Part shown: positions 1 through 8,213 of the stretch, piece by piece
Layout: each line of letters begins with the position of its first letter
Numbering within the stretch: position 1 is the first letter of the stretch
NCBI GenBank assembly: GCA_029546925.1
Contig: JAKPQM010000048.1
Location: forward strand, 1-39,903
Source of the DNA: Actinomycetes bacterium
Lineage (GTDB): Bacteria > Actinomycetota > Coriobacteriia > Coriobacteriales > Atopobiaceae
Direction: 5' to 3'
DNA length: 39,903 nucleotides
Translations under genes and position numbers: made by a program
Notes under the pieces: model-generated
The model's database searches: none
Seen by the model: only the letters and a program-made list of their open reading frames with translations
What the model was told of the DNA's origin: nothing

Positions 1-331
1 CCTCGAGCAGCCGGTCCTGAGAGAGCCAGCGGTGGCTTTCATCATCGGGAACATACGCACAGGCCCCCTCGAGCGGGGCGACGAAGGCGTCTAGGGAGAG
101 AAGGCGATCGGGGAGATCGATCTCGAGGGTGTCGAGGTGCCAGAGTACCTGGAGCCCGATGCCCTGCTCCTCGGAGAGCCTGCGCCGGCAGGCTTCCTCA
201 GGCGTCTCTCCCTTCTCAACCGCGCCGCCGGGGAATGCCCAGCCTGCCTCGTCGCAGGCGCTATCGTGCCTGATGGCGAGCACTTTCCCGTCGCAGTAGA
301 CGATGGCGCGGATGATGCGTTCGCGGGCCAT
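1..331 (-). CDS. Nudix hydrolase (partial, C-terminus outside window)
   Basis: About 110 N-terminal codons of a Nudix-fold protein, starting at the ATG at 331 and running off the left edge. The opening MARERIIRAIVYCDGKVLAI is the usual first strand pair, and GWAFPGGAVEKGE followed by RRRLSEEQGI (about residues 33-60) is the Nudix box. Family members hydrolyse nucleoside diphosphates linked to another moiety. The box has R where the first Glu of the REUxEExGU core is expected; the two following metal-binding Glu are present. The start lies 2 bp after the stop of the thioesterase gene, so the two are probably co-transcribed. Substrate cannot be predicted. Confidence 0.8.
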   Translation of the reverse strand, partial: MARERIIRAIVYCDGKVLAIRHDSACDEAGWAFPGGAVEKGETPEEACRRRLSEEQGIGLQVLWHLDTLEIDLPDRLLSLDAFVAPLEGACAYVPDDESHRWLSQDRLLE

Positions 332-333
332 GG

Positions 334-1059
334 TCAGGCTCCCTGTACGCATGCGAGACGGACGATGGCGTAGCTCGAGCCGTCCTCGGAGGCAAGGTCG
401 ACGCAGATGAGCGGCCCGTCGATGCGGACATGCGGGATCACCGTATCTCCCAAGAAGGCCATCTTGCGATACTGGACATCCAAGGCGGCAGGCATCCCGA
501 TCTCGGCCAAGGCCGATGCTGCCTCGAGCGCCATGAGCACGTACTGCGCGTTGTTGACATGGTCGTTGTAATCGAGATGGTGCTTTCCGATCGTGATGGG
601 CTCGCATGCGGCGTAGTCGCCGGGAAGGAGGATCTTCTTCTCGAGGGGGCCCATCGCGAGGCGCGGGCGTTCTTCGAGGTAGATATGCTCGCTTTCGGGG
701 ATGCGCATGAGCTTGCCGTCCTCGCGGTCGAACACAACGTATCGGGCATCTGCCGCGACGAGGACGGTGCCGTCCTCGGCAAGAAGCGCGTAGTTACGCA
801 TCGCGTGCGTGTGCTTTATCTCGTAGCAGTAGGTTTCGATGCGTATGGGATCGCAGAGCTTGGGCAGCGCATGGATCTCGATGCGCCACGAGGTGATGGC
901 CCACGCGAAGCCGCGCTCGCGCTGGAACTCGATGCCCACGCCCAAGCTCTCCGTGTGGAAGGCGGAACAATCCTGCAGGTAGTTGATGAGGGGCACCAAG
1001 GCCAAGGTGCTCGTCTCGTCGCATTCGCTGAAGCGCACGGTGCTCGTGAAGGAGTACAT
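334..1059 (-). CDS. acyl-ACP thioesterase (FatA/FatB-like, double hotdog)
   Basis: 241-residue protein of the bacterial acyl-ACP thioesterase family, which releases free fatty acid from acyl-ACP in the cytoplasm. The second hotdog repeat carries DYNDHVNNAQY (residues 163-173), matching the Asn/His catalytic segment of plant FatA/FatB and bacterial relatives. The first repeat has the matching YLQDCSAFHTESLG helix (about 27-40). Length is right for bacterial members. The ATG at 1059 follows an AAGAGG ribosome site. It is upstream of and nearly abuts the Nudix gene. Functionally it connects to the fatty-acid synthesis operon about 23 kb away, although composition differs. Confidence 0.87.
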   Translation of the reverse strand: MYSFTSTVRFSECDETSTLALVPLINYLQDCSAFHTESLGVGIEFQRERGFAWAITSWRIEIHALPKLCDPIRIETYCYEIKHTHAMRNYALLAEDGTVLVAADARYVVFDREDGKLMRIPESEHIYLEERPRLAMGPLEKKILLPGDYAACEPITIGKHHLDYNDHVNNAQYVLMALEAASALAEIGMPAALDVQYRKMAFLGDTVIPHVRIDGPLICVDLASEDGSSYAIVRLACVQGA

Positions 1060-1128
1060 GGGACCTCTTTATGTCGGCATCTTAAATTCTCGGCTCCTTA
1101 TCGTAGCGCAAAGCTAGAATCCAAACCT

Positions 1129-1824
1129 ATGAGCACGCGCAAAGACATACAAGAAGCCCTGAAAGCGGCCTTTCCCATCATGTTGGGCTATGTCGCCATC
1201 GGCATTCCCTGCGGGGTTATGGAAAACGAGATCGGCATCGGCCCGTTTTTCGCCTTCTTCATCTCCTGCACCTTCTATTCGGGTGCGGGCCAGTTCATGA
1301 TGTCGCCTTTGATCCTTGCGGGCACGCCGCTCGCCTCGATCGCCCTCTCCATCGGTCTCGTCTCATCGCGCCAGATGCTCTACTCCGCTGCCTTCTCGCC
1401 GTTCTTCGCCTCCGTGCGCAAGCGCCTCTCCGTCCTGTTCGCAGCCACGGTGACCGACGAGTCCTTCGGCGTCAACATGGAACGCTACAGCTCGGATGGG
1501 GCATGGGATGAGCGCAAGGCCACGCTCGTGAACATCTTCTCGATGCTCTCGTGGGCCACGTCCAATGCCCTCGGCTCCGCGCTGGGCGCTGCGGTCGACC
1601 TGCCGCTCGATGTGATGTCCTTCGGCATGACCTCGATCTTCGCATGCCTGCTTGTGAGCCAGCTCGCGGGCACAACGGCGGTAGTTGTCTGCACCGTCTC
1701 CTTCATCGCGGTAGCCCTGCTCAAGCTTGTGGGCATGGGTGGCATCGCCGTCTTCGCGGGAGCCCTTGCGGGTATCGTTGCCGGCCTCGTCTTCGAGGAG
1801 GTCGCAAGCCATGCAGGTGCATAG
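1129..1824 (+). CDS. azlC: AzlC-family branched-chain amino acid exporter, large subunit
   Basis: 231-residue polytopic membrane protein starting MSTRKDIQEALKAAFPIMLG. The AzlC hallmarks are present: AFPIMLGYVAIGIPCG near the N-terminus, SCTFYSGAGQFMM (about 50-62) and a conserved LVSSRQMLYS segment after it. With AzlD, AzlC proteins export branched-chain amino acids and analogues (B. subtilis azaleucine resistance, E. coli YgaZH). The reading frame stays open far upstream, but that part is antisense to the thioesterase gene, so the ATG at 1129 is chosen. It overlaps azlD by 14 bp, which implies translational coupling. Confidence 0.9.
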   Translation: MSTRKDIQEALKAAFPIMLGYVAIGIPCGVMENEIGIGPFFAFFISCTFYSGAGQFMMSPLILAGTPLASIALSIGLVSSRQMLYSAAFSPFFASVRKRLSVLFAATVTDESFGVNMERYSSDGAWDERKATLVNIFSMLSWATSNALGSALGAAVDLPLDVMSFGMTSIFACLLVSQLAGTTAVVVCTVSFIAVALLKLVGMGGIAVFAGALAGIVAGLVFEEVASHAGA

Positions 1825-2149
1825 CTTCTGGTTCCTCTACATCCTGCTGCTCGTGCCCATGCTCATCTTCCGCGTGGTGCCCCTGCTCGTCCTTAAGCAC
1901 CGCGACCTGCCGCCCAAGGTGCGTGCCGCCCTCGGCCTCATCCCGGTCGCCGCTTTCTCGGCGCTCGTCGCGAGCGATATCCTGCAACTCGACCTCTGGG
2001 CGCGCGATCCTGCCAGGGGCCTCGTCCCGATTGCGGCGGTCCTCATCGTCGTTCCGGTCGCGCAGAAGAGCAAATCGCTCGTGTGGTCCGCCGTGGCGGG
2101 CATGCTTGCCTATGCGTGCTTGAGCTACGCTGTCTCGCTGTTGGGATAA
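1811..2149 (+). CDS. azlD: AzlD-family amino acid exporter, small subunit
   Basis: 112-residue hydrophobic protein starting MQVHSFWFLYILLLVPMLIF at an ATG inside the end of azlC. It has about four membrane segments and the AzlD-type stretch FRVVPLLVLKHRDLPPKVRA (about 21-40). It is the partner of AzlC in the two-component branched-chain amino acid exporter. Its 3' end overlaps the convergent lipid kinase gene by 25 bp, leaving no room for a conventional intergenic terminator. Confidence 0.87.
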   Translation: MQVHSFWFLYILLLVPMLIFRVVPLLVLKHRDLPPKVRAALGLIPVAAFSALVASDILQLDLWARDPARGLVPIAAVLIVVPVAQKSKSLVWSAVAGMLAYACLSYAVSLLG

Positions 2150-3057
2150 TAGGGGCTCGCCCCGTCTACGATCACGCGTATGGCCTGCTTGAGGATGCGG
2201 GCCCGGTATCCCGTCACAAGGCCCTCGACCACATCGCCGTCTATCTCGAGCGGCGCGGGTTCTGACGAGGTGACCTCGATCTCTGCACCCCTCTTATGCG
2301 AGAAGGTCGGCCTCCCGATACGCCGCCCGCTTCTGTCGAGAAGACCCGCGAAGATCGGTCGGACCAACTCGCCGAAGTTCTCGGCTTCAAGGACGATGCA
2401 ATCGAGAAGCCCATCGTCGAGCCTGCAATCGGGCACGAGGGCGATATCGCCCTGCATGGTTGCGGTATCTGCAACAAGGCAGGATATGCCCTGATGGTTA
2501 CGGCGGATGCCGTCTATGGTGACTTGGAAGTCGACGACAGAGACATGGGGGTGCGCAAACACGGCGGCAAAATAGGCCGCCTGGCCCATCGACTGCTTGT
2601 TGGGAAGCGCTGCACGCATGAGCTGGGCGTCGTAGCCCATGCCGCTTATGAGCGAGAAGCCGCGCGTGCGCTCGGCACCCTGCTCGTCCAACCAGCTGAT
2701 CTCGCCGAGGTCGAGGAGGGCCGTCGTACCCGTCCTGCATGCACGGGCCAGCGCAGCGGGCTCGAAGGCGTTGCCGATGTTGCTGTAGAGCAGATTCGCC
2801 GTGCCCGATGGAAAGACGCAGGCCGTGACATCGCGGTATGCGAGGGCGTGGAGCATGTTCGAGACCGTCCCGTCGCCGCCCGAGAGCACGCATACATCGT
2901 AGTCCTCGGCGTCGAAGAGCGCATCGGCTCCCGATTCGTCCGGGCTGAGGATGCGCAGGCAGCACTCATCACCGGGGCCGATGAGCATGCGTTCGAACTC
3001 GAAGATGGCATCGGACCCGAAACCCGATTTCGGATTATGGATAATAAGGCTGCGCAT
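2125..3057 (-). CDS. diacylglycerol kinase-family lipid kinase
   Basis: 310-residue protein of the DAGK catalytic-domain family (DgkB/YegS type), which phosphorylates diacylglycerol or related lipids at the membrane. It begins MRSLIIHNPKSG, with the ATP-binding motif SGGDGTVSN at about 64-72 and PSGTANLL about 20 residues later. The C-terminal part has the expected second beta-sandwich with EIDGDVVEG. A GTG start 15 bp upstream is possible, but GAGGAAGG sits just before the ATG at 3057, so that start is preferred. It is convergent with azlD and divergent from the RNase D gene. Confidence 0.86.
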   Translation of the reverse strand: MRSLIIHNPKSGFGSDAIFEFERMLIGPGDECCLRILSPDESGADALFDAEDYDVCVLSGGDGTVSNMLHALAYRDVTACVFPSGTANLLYSNIGNAFEPAALARACRTGTTALLDLGEISWLDEQGAERTRGFSLISGMGYDAQLMRAALPNKQSMGQAAYFAAVFAHPHVSVVDFQVTIDGIRRNHQGISCLVADTATMQGDIALVPDCRLDDGLLDCIVLEAENFGELVRPIFAGLLDRSGRRIGRPTFSHKRGAEIEVTSSEPAPLEIDGDVVEGLVTGYRARILKQAIRVIVDGASPYYPNSETA

Positions 3058-3137
3058 ATGCCTTCCTCGCACGAAAGGACAACGTTTACCTTAAGATGGT
3101 ATCGCTAAATGTGAAACCGGGCATTGGAGATTTCAGG

Positions 3138-4268
3138 TTGTACATCCAAGACAAGCAGACACTCCGCGCTTTCTGCGAGCGGGCGGCCTCATCCCACGTT
3201 CTTGCCGTCGATACCGAGTTCCTCCGCGAGAAGAGCTTCTTCCCCAAACTCTGCCTCATCCAGCTCGGCACCCATGAGGAGGTCGCCGCAATAGACCCGT
3301 TCGCCATCCGCGACCTCGCTCCCGTGCGCGCCCTTCTCGAGGACGATGCCATCACCAAGGTCTTCCATGCCTGCACACAGGATCTCGAGGTGCTCCACCA
3401 TGTGCTGGGATGTGGATGCGAACCGCTCTTCGATACCCAGGTGGCGGCCTCGTTTCTGGGCATGCGCCAGCAGGTGAGCTACGGGTCCCTCGTCGAGGCC
3501 TTCTCCCACGTGCACCTGCCCAAGGCCGAGGCTCTGACCGACTGGTCGCAGCGACCCCTCGACGCGGAGCAGCTCTCGTATGCCGAGGATGATGTTCGCT
3601 ACCTTCCCGCCATCTATGACTCCATGATCTCCACGCTCATCGAGCAAGACCGCCTCTCCTGGGTCCTTCCCGAGATGGAGCATCTTTTCGAAGGCGCGAC
3701 TTGCGTGCGCGACCCGCGCTCGGCCTACATGAGGCTCAAACGCGTGACCTCGCTCACCCGACGTCAGCTCGGAGTCGCCCGCGAGGTCTGCTCATGGCGC
3801 GACACGCTTGCCGCGAAGCGCGATATCCCGCGCAAGTGGGTGCTTTCCGACGAGGTGTGCATCGAGATCTGCAAGCGCCTGCCCACGAACGAGGCGTCGC
3901 TGCGCCGCATCCGCCAGACCGAGCAGCTCTCCTCGCGCGATGCCGCAGCCATCGTCGCGGCGGTTGAGACGGGGCTGGCGCTCTCGCCCGAGGATCTCCC
4001 CAAGCTCGAGCACCATGACCGCCCAACGCAGGATCAGGAGAGCATCATCGATCTCATGTACGCCCTCCTGCGCATCATCTCCGCACGCACGGGTGTCGCC
4101 ACCCAGGTCATCGCCACCCGCGATGATTTGCTCGAATTCATCCACTCCAAGAAGACCTCGCGTCTTCTCACCTCGTGGCGCTACGATGTGGCGGGACAGT
4201 ACTTCGAGAAGCTTCTTTCCGGCGAGGTTGGACTCACCGTGAAGGGGAATACAATAGAGTTGCTTTAA
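3138..4268 (+). CDS. rnd: ribonuclease D
   Basis: DEDDy-type 3'-5' exoribonuclease with an HRDC domain, about 376 residues, acting in 3' trimming of tRNA and other stable RNAs. Motif I is AVDTEF (D25, E27), motif II HACTQDLEVL, and motif III LSYAEDDVRYLPAIY with the catalytic Tyr. An HRDC-like helical domain spans roughly residues 195-280. An ATG at 3096 would add 14 residues but has no ribosome site. The TTG at 3138 has GGAG 8 bp upstream and aligns with the usual family N-terminus, so it is chosen here. It heads a co-directional run through ackA. Confidence 0.88.
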   Translation: MYIQDKQTLRAFCERAASSHVLAVDTEFLREKSFFPKLCLIQLGTHEEVAAIDPFAIRDLAPVRALLEDDAITKVFHACTQDLEVLHHVLGCGCEPLFDTQVAASFLGMRQQVSYGSLVEAFSHVHLPKAEALTDWSQRPLDAEQLSYAEDDVRYLPAIYDSMISTLIEQDRLSWVLPEMEHLFEGATCVRDPRSAYMRLKRVTSLTRRQLGVAREVCSWRDTLAAKRDIPRKWVLSDEVCIEICKRLPTNEASLRRIRQTEQLSSRDAAAIVAAVETGLALSPEDLPKLEHHDRPTQDQESIIDLMYALLRIISARTGVATQVIATRDDLLEFIHSKKTSRLLTSWRYDVAGQYFEKLLSGEVGLTVKGNTIELL

Positions 4269-4341
4269 TGGGTATAACGAGAGCAGGTTTCCTACGCCTG
4301 CCCCGCGCGACGTAGGCAGATGCTTGGATGAAGGGATCACG

Positions 4342-5025
4342 ATGTACTATTACGGTGGCTACGATATGGGATATCTGCTCATAGCCCTGATCGCCACGGT
4401 GCTGGGCGCCATCACCCAGGCCTATATCAGGCGCGCTTACAGCAAATGGTCGGCGGTCGACGCCTCTTTCGGGGGCACCGGTGCCGATGTCGCCAAGAAC
4501 ATGCTCGCACACGCTGGCGTGTCGGACGTGGGATTCGCACGCATCGACGGCACGCTCACCGATCACTACGATCCGCGCGATAACACGCTGCACCTCTCCG
4601 AAGACAACAGCTACGGCGGGTCGGTCGCCTCTGTTGCCGTTGCCTGCCATGAGGCGGGCCATGCCATCCAGCACGCGCAGCACTATTCTCCCGTTCAGAT
4701 CCGCACCGCCCTCGTTCCCGTGGTGAACCTCACCCAGGGCACGTGGTCGCTCGTCTTCTTCGCCGGCATCATGCTGCAGCTAACGGGTCTCGTGCAGCTC
4801 GCGCTCATCCTCTTCGCTGCATCCGTGCTCTTCCAGCTGGTTACCCTCCCCGTCGAGTTCGATGCCTCGCGCCGCGCGCTGGTCTACCTCAGCGAGGAAG
4901 GCCATGAAATCGACCAGAAGGGTGCCAAGGAGGTCCTTACCGCCGCCGCGCTCACCTATGTCGCCGCCGCGCTCATGTCGGTTCTCCAGCTCCTGTACCT
5001 CACGAGCAGGACGCGCAGGCGCTGA
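4342..5025 (+). CDS. zinc membrane metallopeptidase (YugP-like, Zn_peptidase_2)
   Basis: 227-residue integral membrane protein of the YugP/Zn_peptidase_2 family. One N-terminal membrane helix (YLLIALIATVLGAITQAYI) is followed by a soluble region with the zinc signature ACHEAGHAIQHAQ. Two or three membrane helices come next, with an LPVEFDASRRA segment between them that is conserved in the family. The biological substrate is unknown. The ATG at 4342 follows GAAGGG; a TTG six codons upstream is less likely. Its TGA overlaps the xseA start (TGATG), so the two are translationally coupled. Confidence 0.88.
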   Translation: MYYYGGYDMGYLLIALIATVLGAITQAYIRRAYSKWSAVDASFGGTGADVAKNMLAHAGVSDVGFARIDGTLTDHYDPRDNTLHLSEDNSYGGSVASVAVACHEAGHAIQHAQHYSPVQIRTALVPVVNLTQGTWSLVFFAGIMLQLTGLVQLALILFAASVLFQLVTLPVEFDASRRALVYLSEEGHEIDQKGAKEVLTAAALTYVAAALMSVLQLLYLTSRTRRR

Positions 5026-6320
5026 TGGACGGGCTCCGGACACAGGGACAGGCCCTCTCCGTCTCCCAAGCCATCGCGTTGGCGAACCGTTCCCTCAAAG
5101 AAATCGGCACCATCTGCGTGGTTGGCGAGGTGAGCGGCTTCAAAGGACCCAACTGGCGCTCGGGACACTGCTATTTCGAGGTCAAGGACGAGGAGGCCAC
5201 GATTGCGGCCACCATCTGGAGCTCCGGATACAGAAACCTCGGCTTTAAGCTCGAAGACGGCCAGCAGCTCGTCATGTACGGTTCCTTCGACGTGTACAAG
5301 GGTTCCGGCAAGATGTCCTTCATCATCCGGCACGCCGAGATAGCGGGGGAGGGGCAGCTGCGCCAGCAGGTCGCCCTGCTCGCGAAGAAGCTCGCCGCCG
5401 AGGGCCTCATGGATCCGGAGCGCAAGCGCAAGGTTCCCAGATTCTGCGAGCATATCGTCGTGTGCACGTCCTATTCGGGAAGCGTCCTGCACGATGTCGA
5501 GCGGACCCTTGCCCGCAGAAACCCCCTCGTGCTCATCGATACGATCGAATGCGCAGTGCAGGGTGGGGAGGCCCCCGCTTCCATCGTCCGCGCGCTTGCC
5601 ATCGCCGCGAAGGCGCAGCCCGATGCGATCCTGCTCGTACGCGGCGGAGGCTCGTTCGAAGATCTCATGTGCTTCAACGACGAGCAGGTGGCCCGTGCCA
5701 TCGCCGCATGTCCCGTGCCCGTCGTCACCGGTATCGGGCATGAACCCGATACCTCGATCGCCGATATGGTGAGCGATCTTCGCGCCTCCACGCCCACTGC
5801 AGCTGCGGAGATGATCGCACCGAGCATCTCGGAGATCGAGGACAGCTTGAACGGCCGATCGCGCCGTCTCGAGCACTCCATGCACGGGCTGCTCGCTGCC
5901 AAATCCCAGGCACTTCAGGCGCTTGCATCCCGACCGTGCCTCACGAGCCCCTATGCGCTCCTCGACGAGCGCCGCCGCGATCTCTCGCGTGCCGAGGAGC
6001 GCCTCTTTTCCGCGCCGCTCCATCTCATCGACCAATACACGAGCCGCTTGAAGCTCCTGTCCATGCGCCTCGATGCGAGGGCGCAGCGTATCTGTCAAGC
6101 ACCTGCCGCGCTTCTCGATCGCCTTGCGGCGGCGCTCTCTGCACTCTCGCCGCTTTCCGTGCTCGAGCGCGGATACGCCATCGTCCGGGCCGAGGAGGGG
6201 CGGGTCGTCTCGTCCTGCGGGCAGGTCGAGGCCGGCGATGCGCTCACCATCCAGCTTTCCGATGGCAGCATCCGAACCAAGGTTACCGGTATCCAAGAGG
6301 AGGGAATCGACCATGAATGA
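5025..6320 (+). CDS. xseA: exodeoxyribonuclease VII large subunit
   Basis: 431-residue large subunit of exonuclease VII, which degrades single-stranded DNA to oligonucleotides in the cytoplasm. An N-terminal OB fold (about 10-105, with GEVSGFK and GHCYFEVKDEEA) precedes the nuclease domain. That domain has VCTSYSGSVLHDVERTL, LLVRGGGSFEDLMCFND and TGIGHEPDTSIADMVSDLRA, all diagnostic for XseA. A coiled-coil region and a C-terminal LERGYAIV segment follow. Length is typical. It starts within the stop codon of the peptidase gene and overlaps xseB by 8 bp. Confidence 0.95.
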   Translation: MDGLRTQGQALSVSQAIALANRSLKEIGTICVVGEVSGFKGPNWRSGHCYFEVKDEEATIAATIWSSGYRNLGFKLEDGQQLVMYGSFDVYKGSGKMSFIIRHAEIAGEGQLRQQVALLAKKLAAEGLMDPERKRKVPRFCEHIVVCTSYSGSVLHDVERTLARRNPLVLIDTIECAVQGGEAPASIVRALAIAAKAQPDAILLVRGGGSFEDLMCFNDEQVARAIAACPVPVVTGIGHEPDTSIADMVSDLRASTPTAAAEMIAPSISEIEDSLNGRSRRLEHSMHGLLAAKSQALQALASRPCLTSPYALLDERRRDLSRAEERLFSAPLHLIDQYTSRLKLLSMRLDARAQRICQAPAALLDRLAAALSALSPLSVLERGYAIVRAEEGRVVSSCGQVEAGDALTIQLSDGSIRTKVTGIQEEGIDHE

Positions 6321-6552
6321 GAATCGGGCCGAAGACATCGAGCAGATGAGCTTCAAGGAGGCCTCGGTCGAGCTCGAGCAGATCGTGCGCTCGCTCGAGA
6401 CGGGCGATCTCGAGCTCGAGGATTCGCTCGAGACCTACACGCGGGGCGTTGCGCTCCTGAAGAGCCTGAAAGCCCGCATCGCCGAAGCCGAGCAGAAAGT
6501 GCGCAAGCTCCTCGAGGATGGCACGCCTGCAGAAGACAGTCCGGCAGAGTAG
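6313..6552 (+). CDS. xseB: exodeoxyribonuclease VII small subunit
   Basis: 79-residue helical protein with the XseB pattern: SFKEASVELEQIVRSLETGD, then LELEDSLETYTRGVALLK. It forms a helical hairpin that binds the long coiled-coil arm of XseA to make the active enzyme. The ATG lies inside the last codons of xseA, after AAGAGGAGGG, so the subunits are coupled translationally. The acidic tail (about the last 12 residues) is variable in the family. Confidence 0.93.
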   Translation: MNENRAEDIEQMSFKEASVELEQIVRSLETGDLELEDSLETYTRGVALLKSLKARIAEAEQKVRKLLEDGTPAEDSPAE

Positions 6553-6565
6553 AGAGGGGATCGCC

Positions 6566-6913
6566 ATGGAAGAATGCCTGTTCTGCACCATCGCGCGCGG
6601 CGCGTTCGGCACCGAGTTTTTGTACGAGGACGATCAGGTCGTGGCCTTCGAGGATCTTCATCCCCAAGCTCCCGTCCATGTGCTGGTTGTTCCCAAGCGG
6701 CATTTCGACAACATCGTCGATGGCGTTCCCGCCGAGGTGCTCGCGTCCATGGTCGCAGCCGCCCAGGCCGTCGCGGAGAAGACCGGCATCGCATCCACGG
6801 GCTTCCGCTGCATCATGAACACCGGTTCCGATGCGGGCCAGACGGTTCAGCACCTCCACATGCATATTCTTGGAGGTGCTTCGCTCGGCGAGGGCCTTAT
6901 CGCGCAGAGATAG
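6566..6913 (+). CDS. HIT-family nucleotide hydrolase (HinT-like)
   Basis: 115-residue histidine-triad protein. It starts MEECLFCTIARGAFGTEFLY and ends with the signature VQHLHMHILGG, whose middle His is the catalytic nucleophile of HinT purine nucleoside phosphoramidases. The CxxC-like Cys at the N-terminus is also common in the subfamily. An upstream in-frame extension is possible, but AGAGGGG sits just before the ATG at 6566. It follows xseB by 13 bp and probably belongs to the same transcript, with ackA next. Confidence 0.9.
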   Translation: MEECLFCTIARGAFGTEFLYEDDQVVAFEDLHPQAPVHVLVVPKRHFDNIVDGVPAEVLASMVAAAQAVAEKTGIASTGFRCIMNTGSDAGQTVQHLHMHILGGASLGEGLIAQR

Positions 6914-6961
6914 CGGTATGATTAAGGGGTTGGCAGGTACCCGCAGACACGAAGGAGTCCC

Positions 6962-8134
6962 ATGAACGTTTTGGTGATCAATGCAGGCTCGTCCTCGCTT
7001 AAGTTCCAGCTTCTGGATGTCGATACGCGCAAGGTCTACGCCAAGGGCAATTGCGAGCGCATCGGCATCGATGGGTCGTTCGTGGGCTATGAGTCGATCG
7101 CTGTCGAGGGCAAGCAGAAAATCGATGCCGACCTGCCCGACCACAGGGTCGCCATGACGTACGTCATCGACATCATCGACGCCACCGGCAAGGACTTCAT
7201 CGGCATCGGCCACCGCGTTGTTCAGGGCGGCTGGTACTTCCCCGAGTCCAAGATCGTCACCGATGAGAGCCTCGGCTGGGTCCGCGAGGTCGCGCCGTTG
7301 GCACCGCTCCACAACTATGCGGAGGCGGATGCGATAGAGGTTTGCCGCGAGCTCTTCCCCAACAAAGGCAACGTCATCGTAGCCGACACCTCTTTCCACT
7401 ATGCCATGCCCGAACGTGCGCATCGCTATGCCCTGCCGCGTGACGTGGTCGACAAGCTCCACATCCGCAAGTACGGTGCCCACGGTACCAGCCACCGCTA
7501 TATCTGGCGTGCCACCAAGCAGTTCCTCGGCGACGGTGTTCACAAGCTCGTGAGCTGCCATCTCGGGTCCGGGGCCTCGCTCTGCGCCATCGCCGACGGC
7601 AAGAACATGGACACCACTATGGGTCTCACGCCGCTCGACGGCCTCATCATGGGCACCCGCTGCGGCACCATCGATCCTGCCACCGTGTTCTATCTCCAGC
7701 GTGTGGGCGGCTACACGGTCGATGAGGTCGACACGATGATGAACAAGCAGTCCGGTCTTCTCGCCGTCTCGGGCATCAGCTCCGATTCGCGCGACATCGA
7801 GCAAGCAGCCGATGAGGGCAATGAGCACGCCCAGATGGCCATCGAGATGTTCGCGTATCGCACCGCCCAGCTCATCATGGAAATGGCTCAGGCCAACGAG
7901 GGCATCGACACCATCGCGTACTCCGCTGGCATCGGTGAGAATTCCTCCCGTATGCGCGCCGAGGTCGCCAAGAAGCTCGCGTGGATGGGCGTCGAGCTCG
8001 ATCCTGATCTCAACGCTATCCGATCCGATGACATCCGCATCATCAGCACGCCGAAGAGCGCGATCAAGGTGCTCGTCGTCCCCACTAACGAGGAGTACAT
8101 GATCGCCCTCGATGTCGCCGAGCTGCTCGGCTAG
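6962..8134 (+). CDS. ackA: acetate kinase
   Basis: 390-residue acetate kinase, which interconverts acetyl phosphate + ADP and acetate + ATP in the final ATP-yielding step of acetate fermentation. It begins MNVLVINAGSSSLKF. Other landmarks are GHRVVQGG, ADTSFHYAMPERAHRYALP (substrate His), HLGSGASLCAI, TRCGTIDPA and YSAGIGENSSRMR. Length is typical. A GAAGGAG ribosome site precedes the ATG. The pta partner is not adjacent but lies about 3.4 kb downstream on the opposite strand. A strong hairpin follows the stop codon. Confidence 0.96.
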   Translation: MNVLVINAGSSSLKFQLLDVDTRKVYAKGNCERIGIDGSFVGYESIAVEGKQKIDADLPDHRVAMTYVIDIIDATGKDFIGIGHRVVQGGWYFPESKIVTDESLGWVREVAPLAPLHNYAEADAIEVCRELFPNKGNVIVADTSFHYAMPERAHRYALPRDVVDKLHIRKYGAHGTSHRYIWRATKQFLGDGVHKLVSCHLGSGASLCAIADGKNMDTTMGLTPLDGLIMGTRCGTIDPATVFYLQRVGGYTVDEVDTMMNKQSGLLAVSGISSDSRDIEQAADEGNEHAQMAIEMFAYRTAQLIMEMAQANEGIDTIAYSAGIGENSSRMRAEVAKKLAWMGVELDPDLNAIRSDDIRIISTPKSAIKVLVVPTNEEYMIALDVAELLG

Positions 8135-8152
8135 AAGATACATCGCATGCAT

Positions 8153-8195
8153 ACGGGGACGGTTCCTCGGCAAAGCGCTGGGCCGTCCCCGTTTT
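8153..8195 (+). terminator. Rho-independent terminator after ackA
   Basis: A perfect 10-bp inverted repeat, ACGGGGACGG (8153-8162) and CCGTCCCCGT (8183-8192), with a 20-nt loop and TTTTC at the 3' end. It sits 18 bp after the ackA stop and upstream of the ribosome site of the next gene, so it probably ends the rnd-ackA transcript. The GGGGACGG-type arms resemble repeated terminator-like or REP-like elements seen in other bacterial genomes; whether it recurs in this genome cannot be judged here. Confidence 0.72.
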
Positions 8196-8213
8196 CTAGG
8201 GAAGGGGAGGGAT

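Noticed and set aside
430-1128. N-terminal extension of the azlC frame
   Set aside because: It lies antisense to the thioesterase gene; AzlC homology begins at the ATG at 1129.
4956-6356. A 466-codon minus-strand frame opposite xseA
   Set aside because: Shadow of xseA; no family pattern and no ribosome site.
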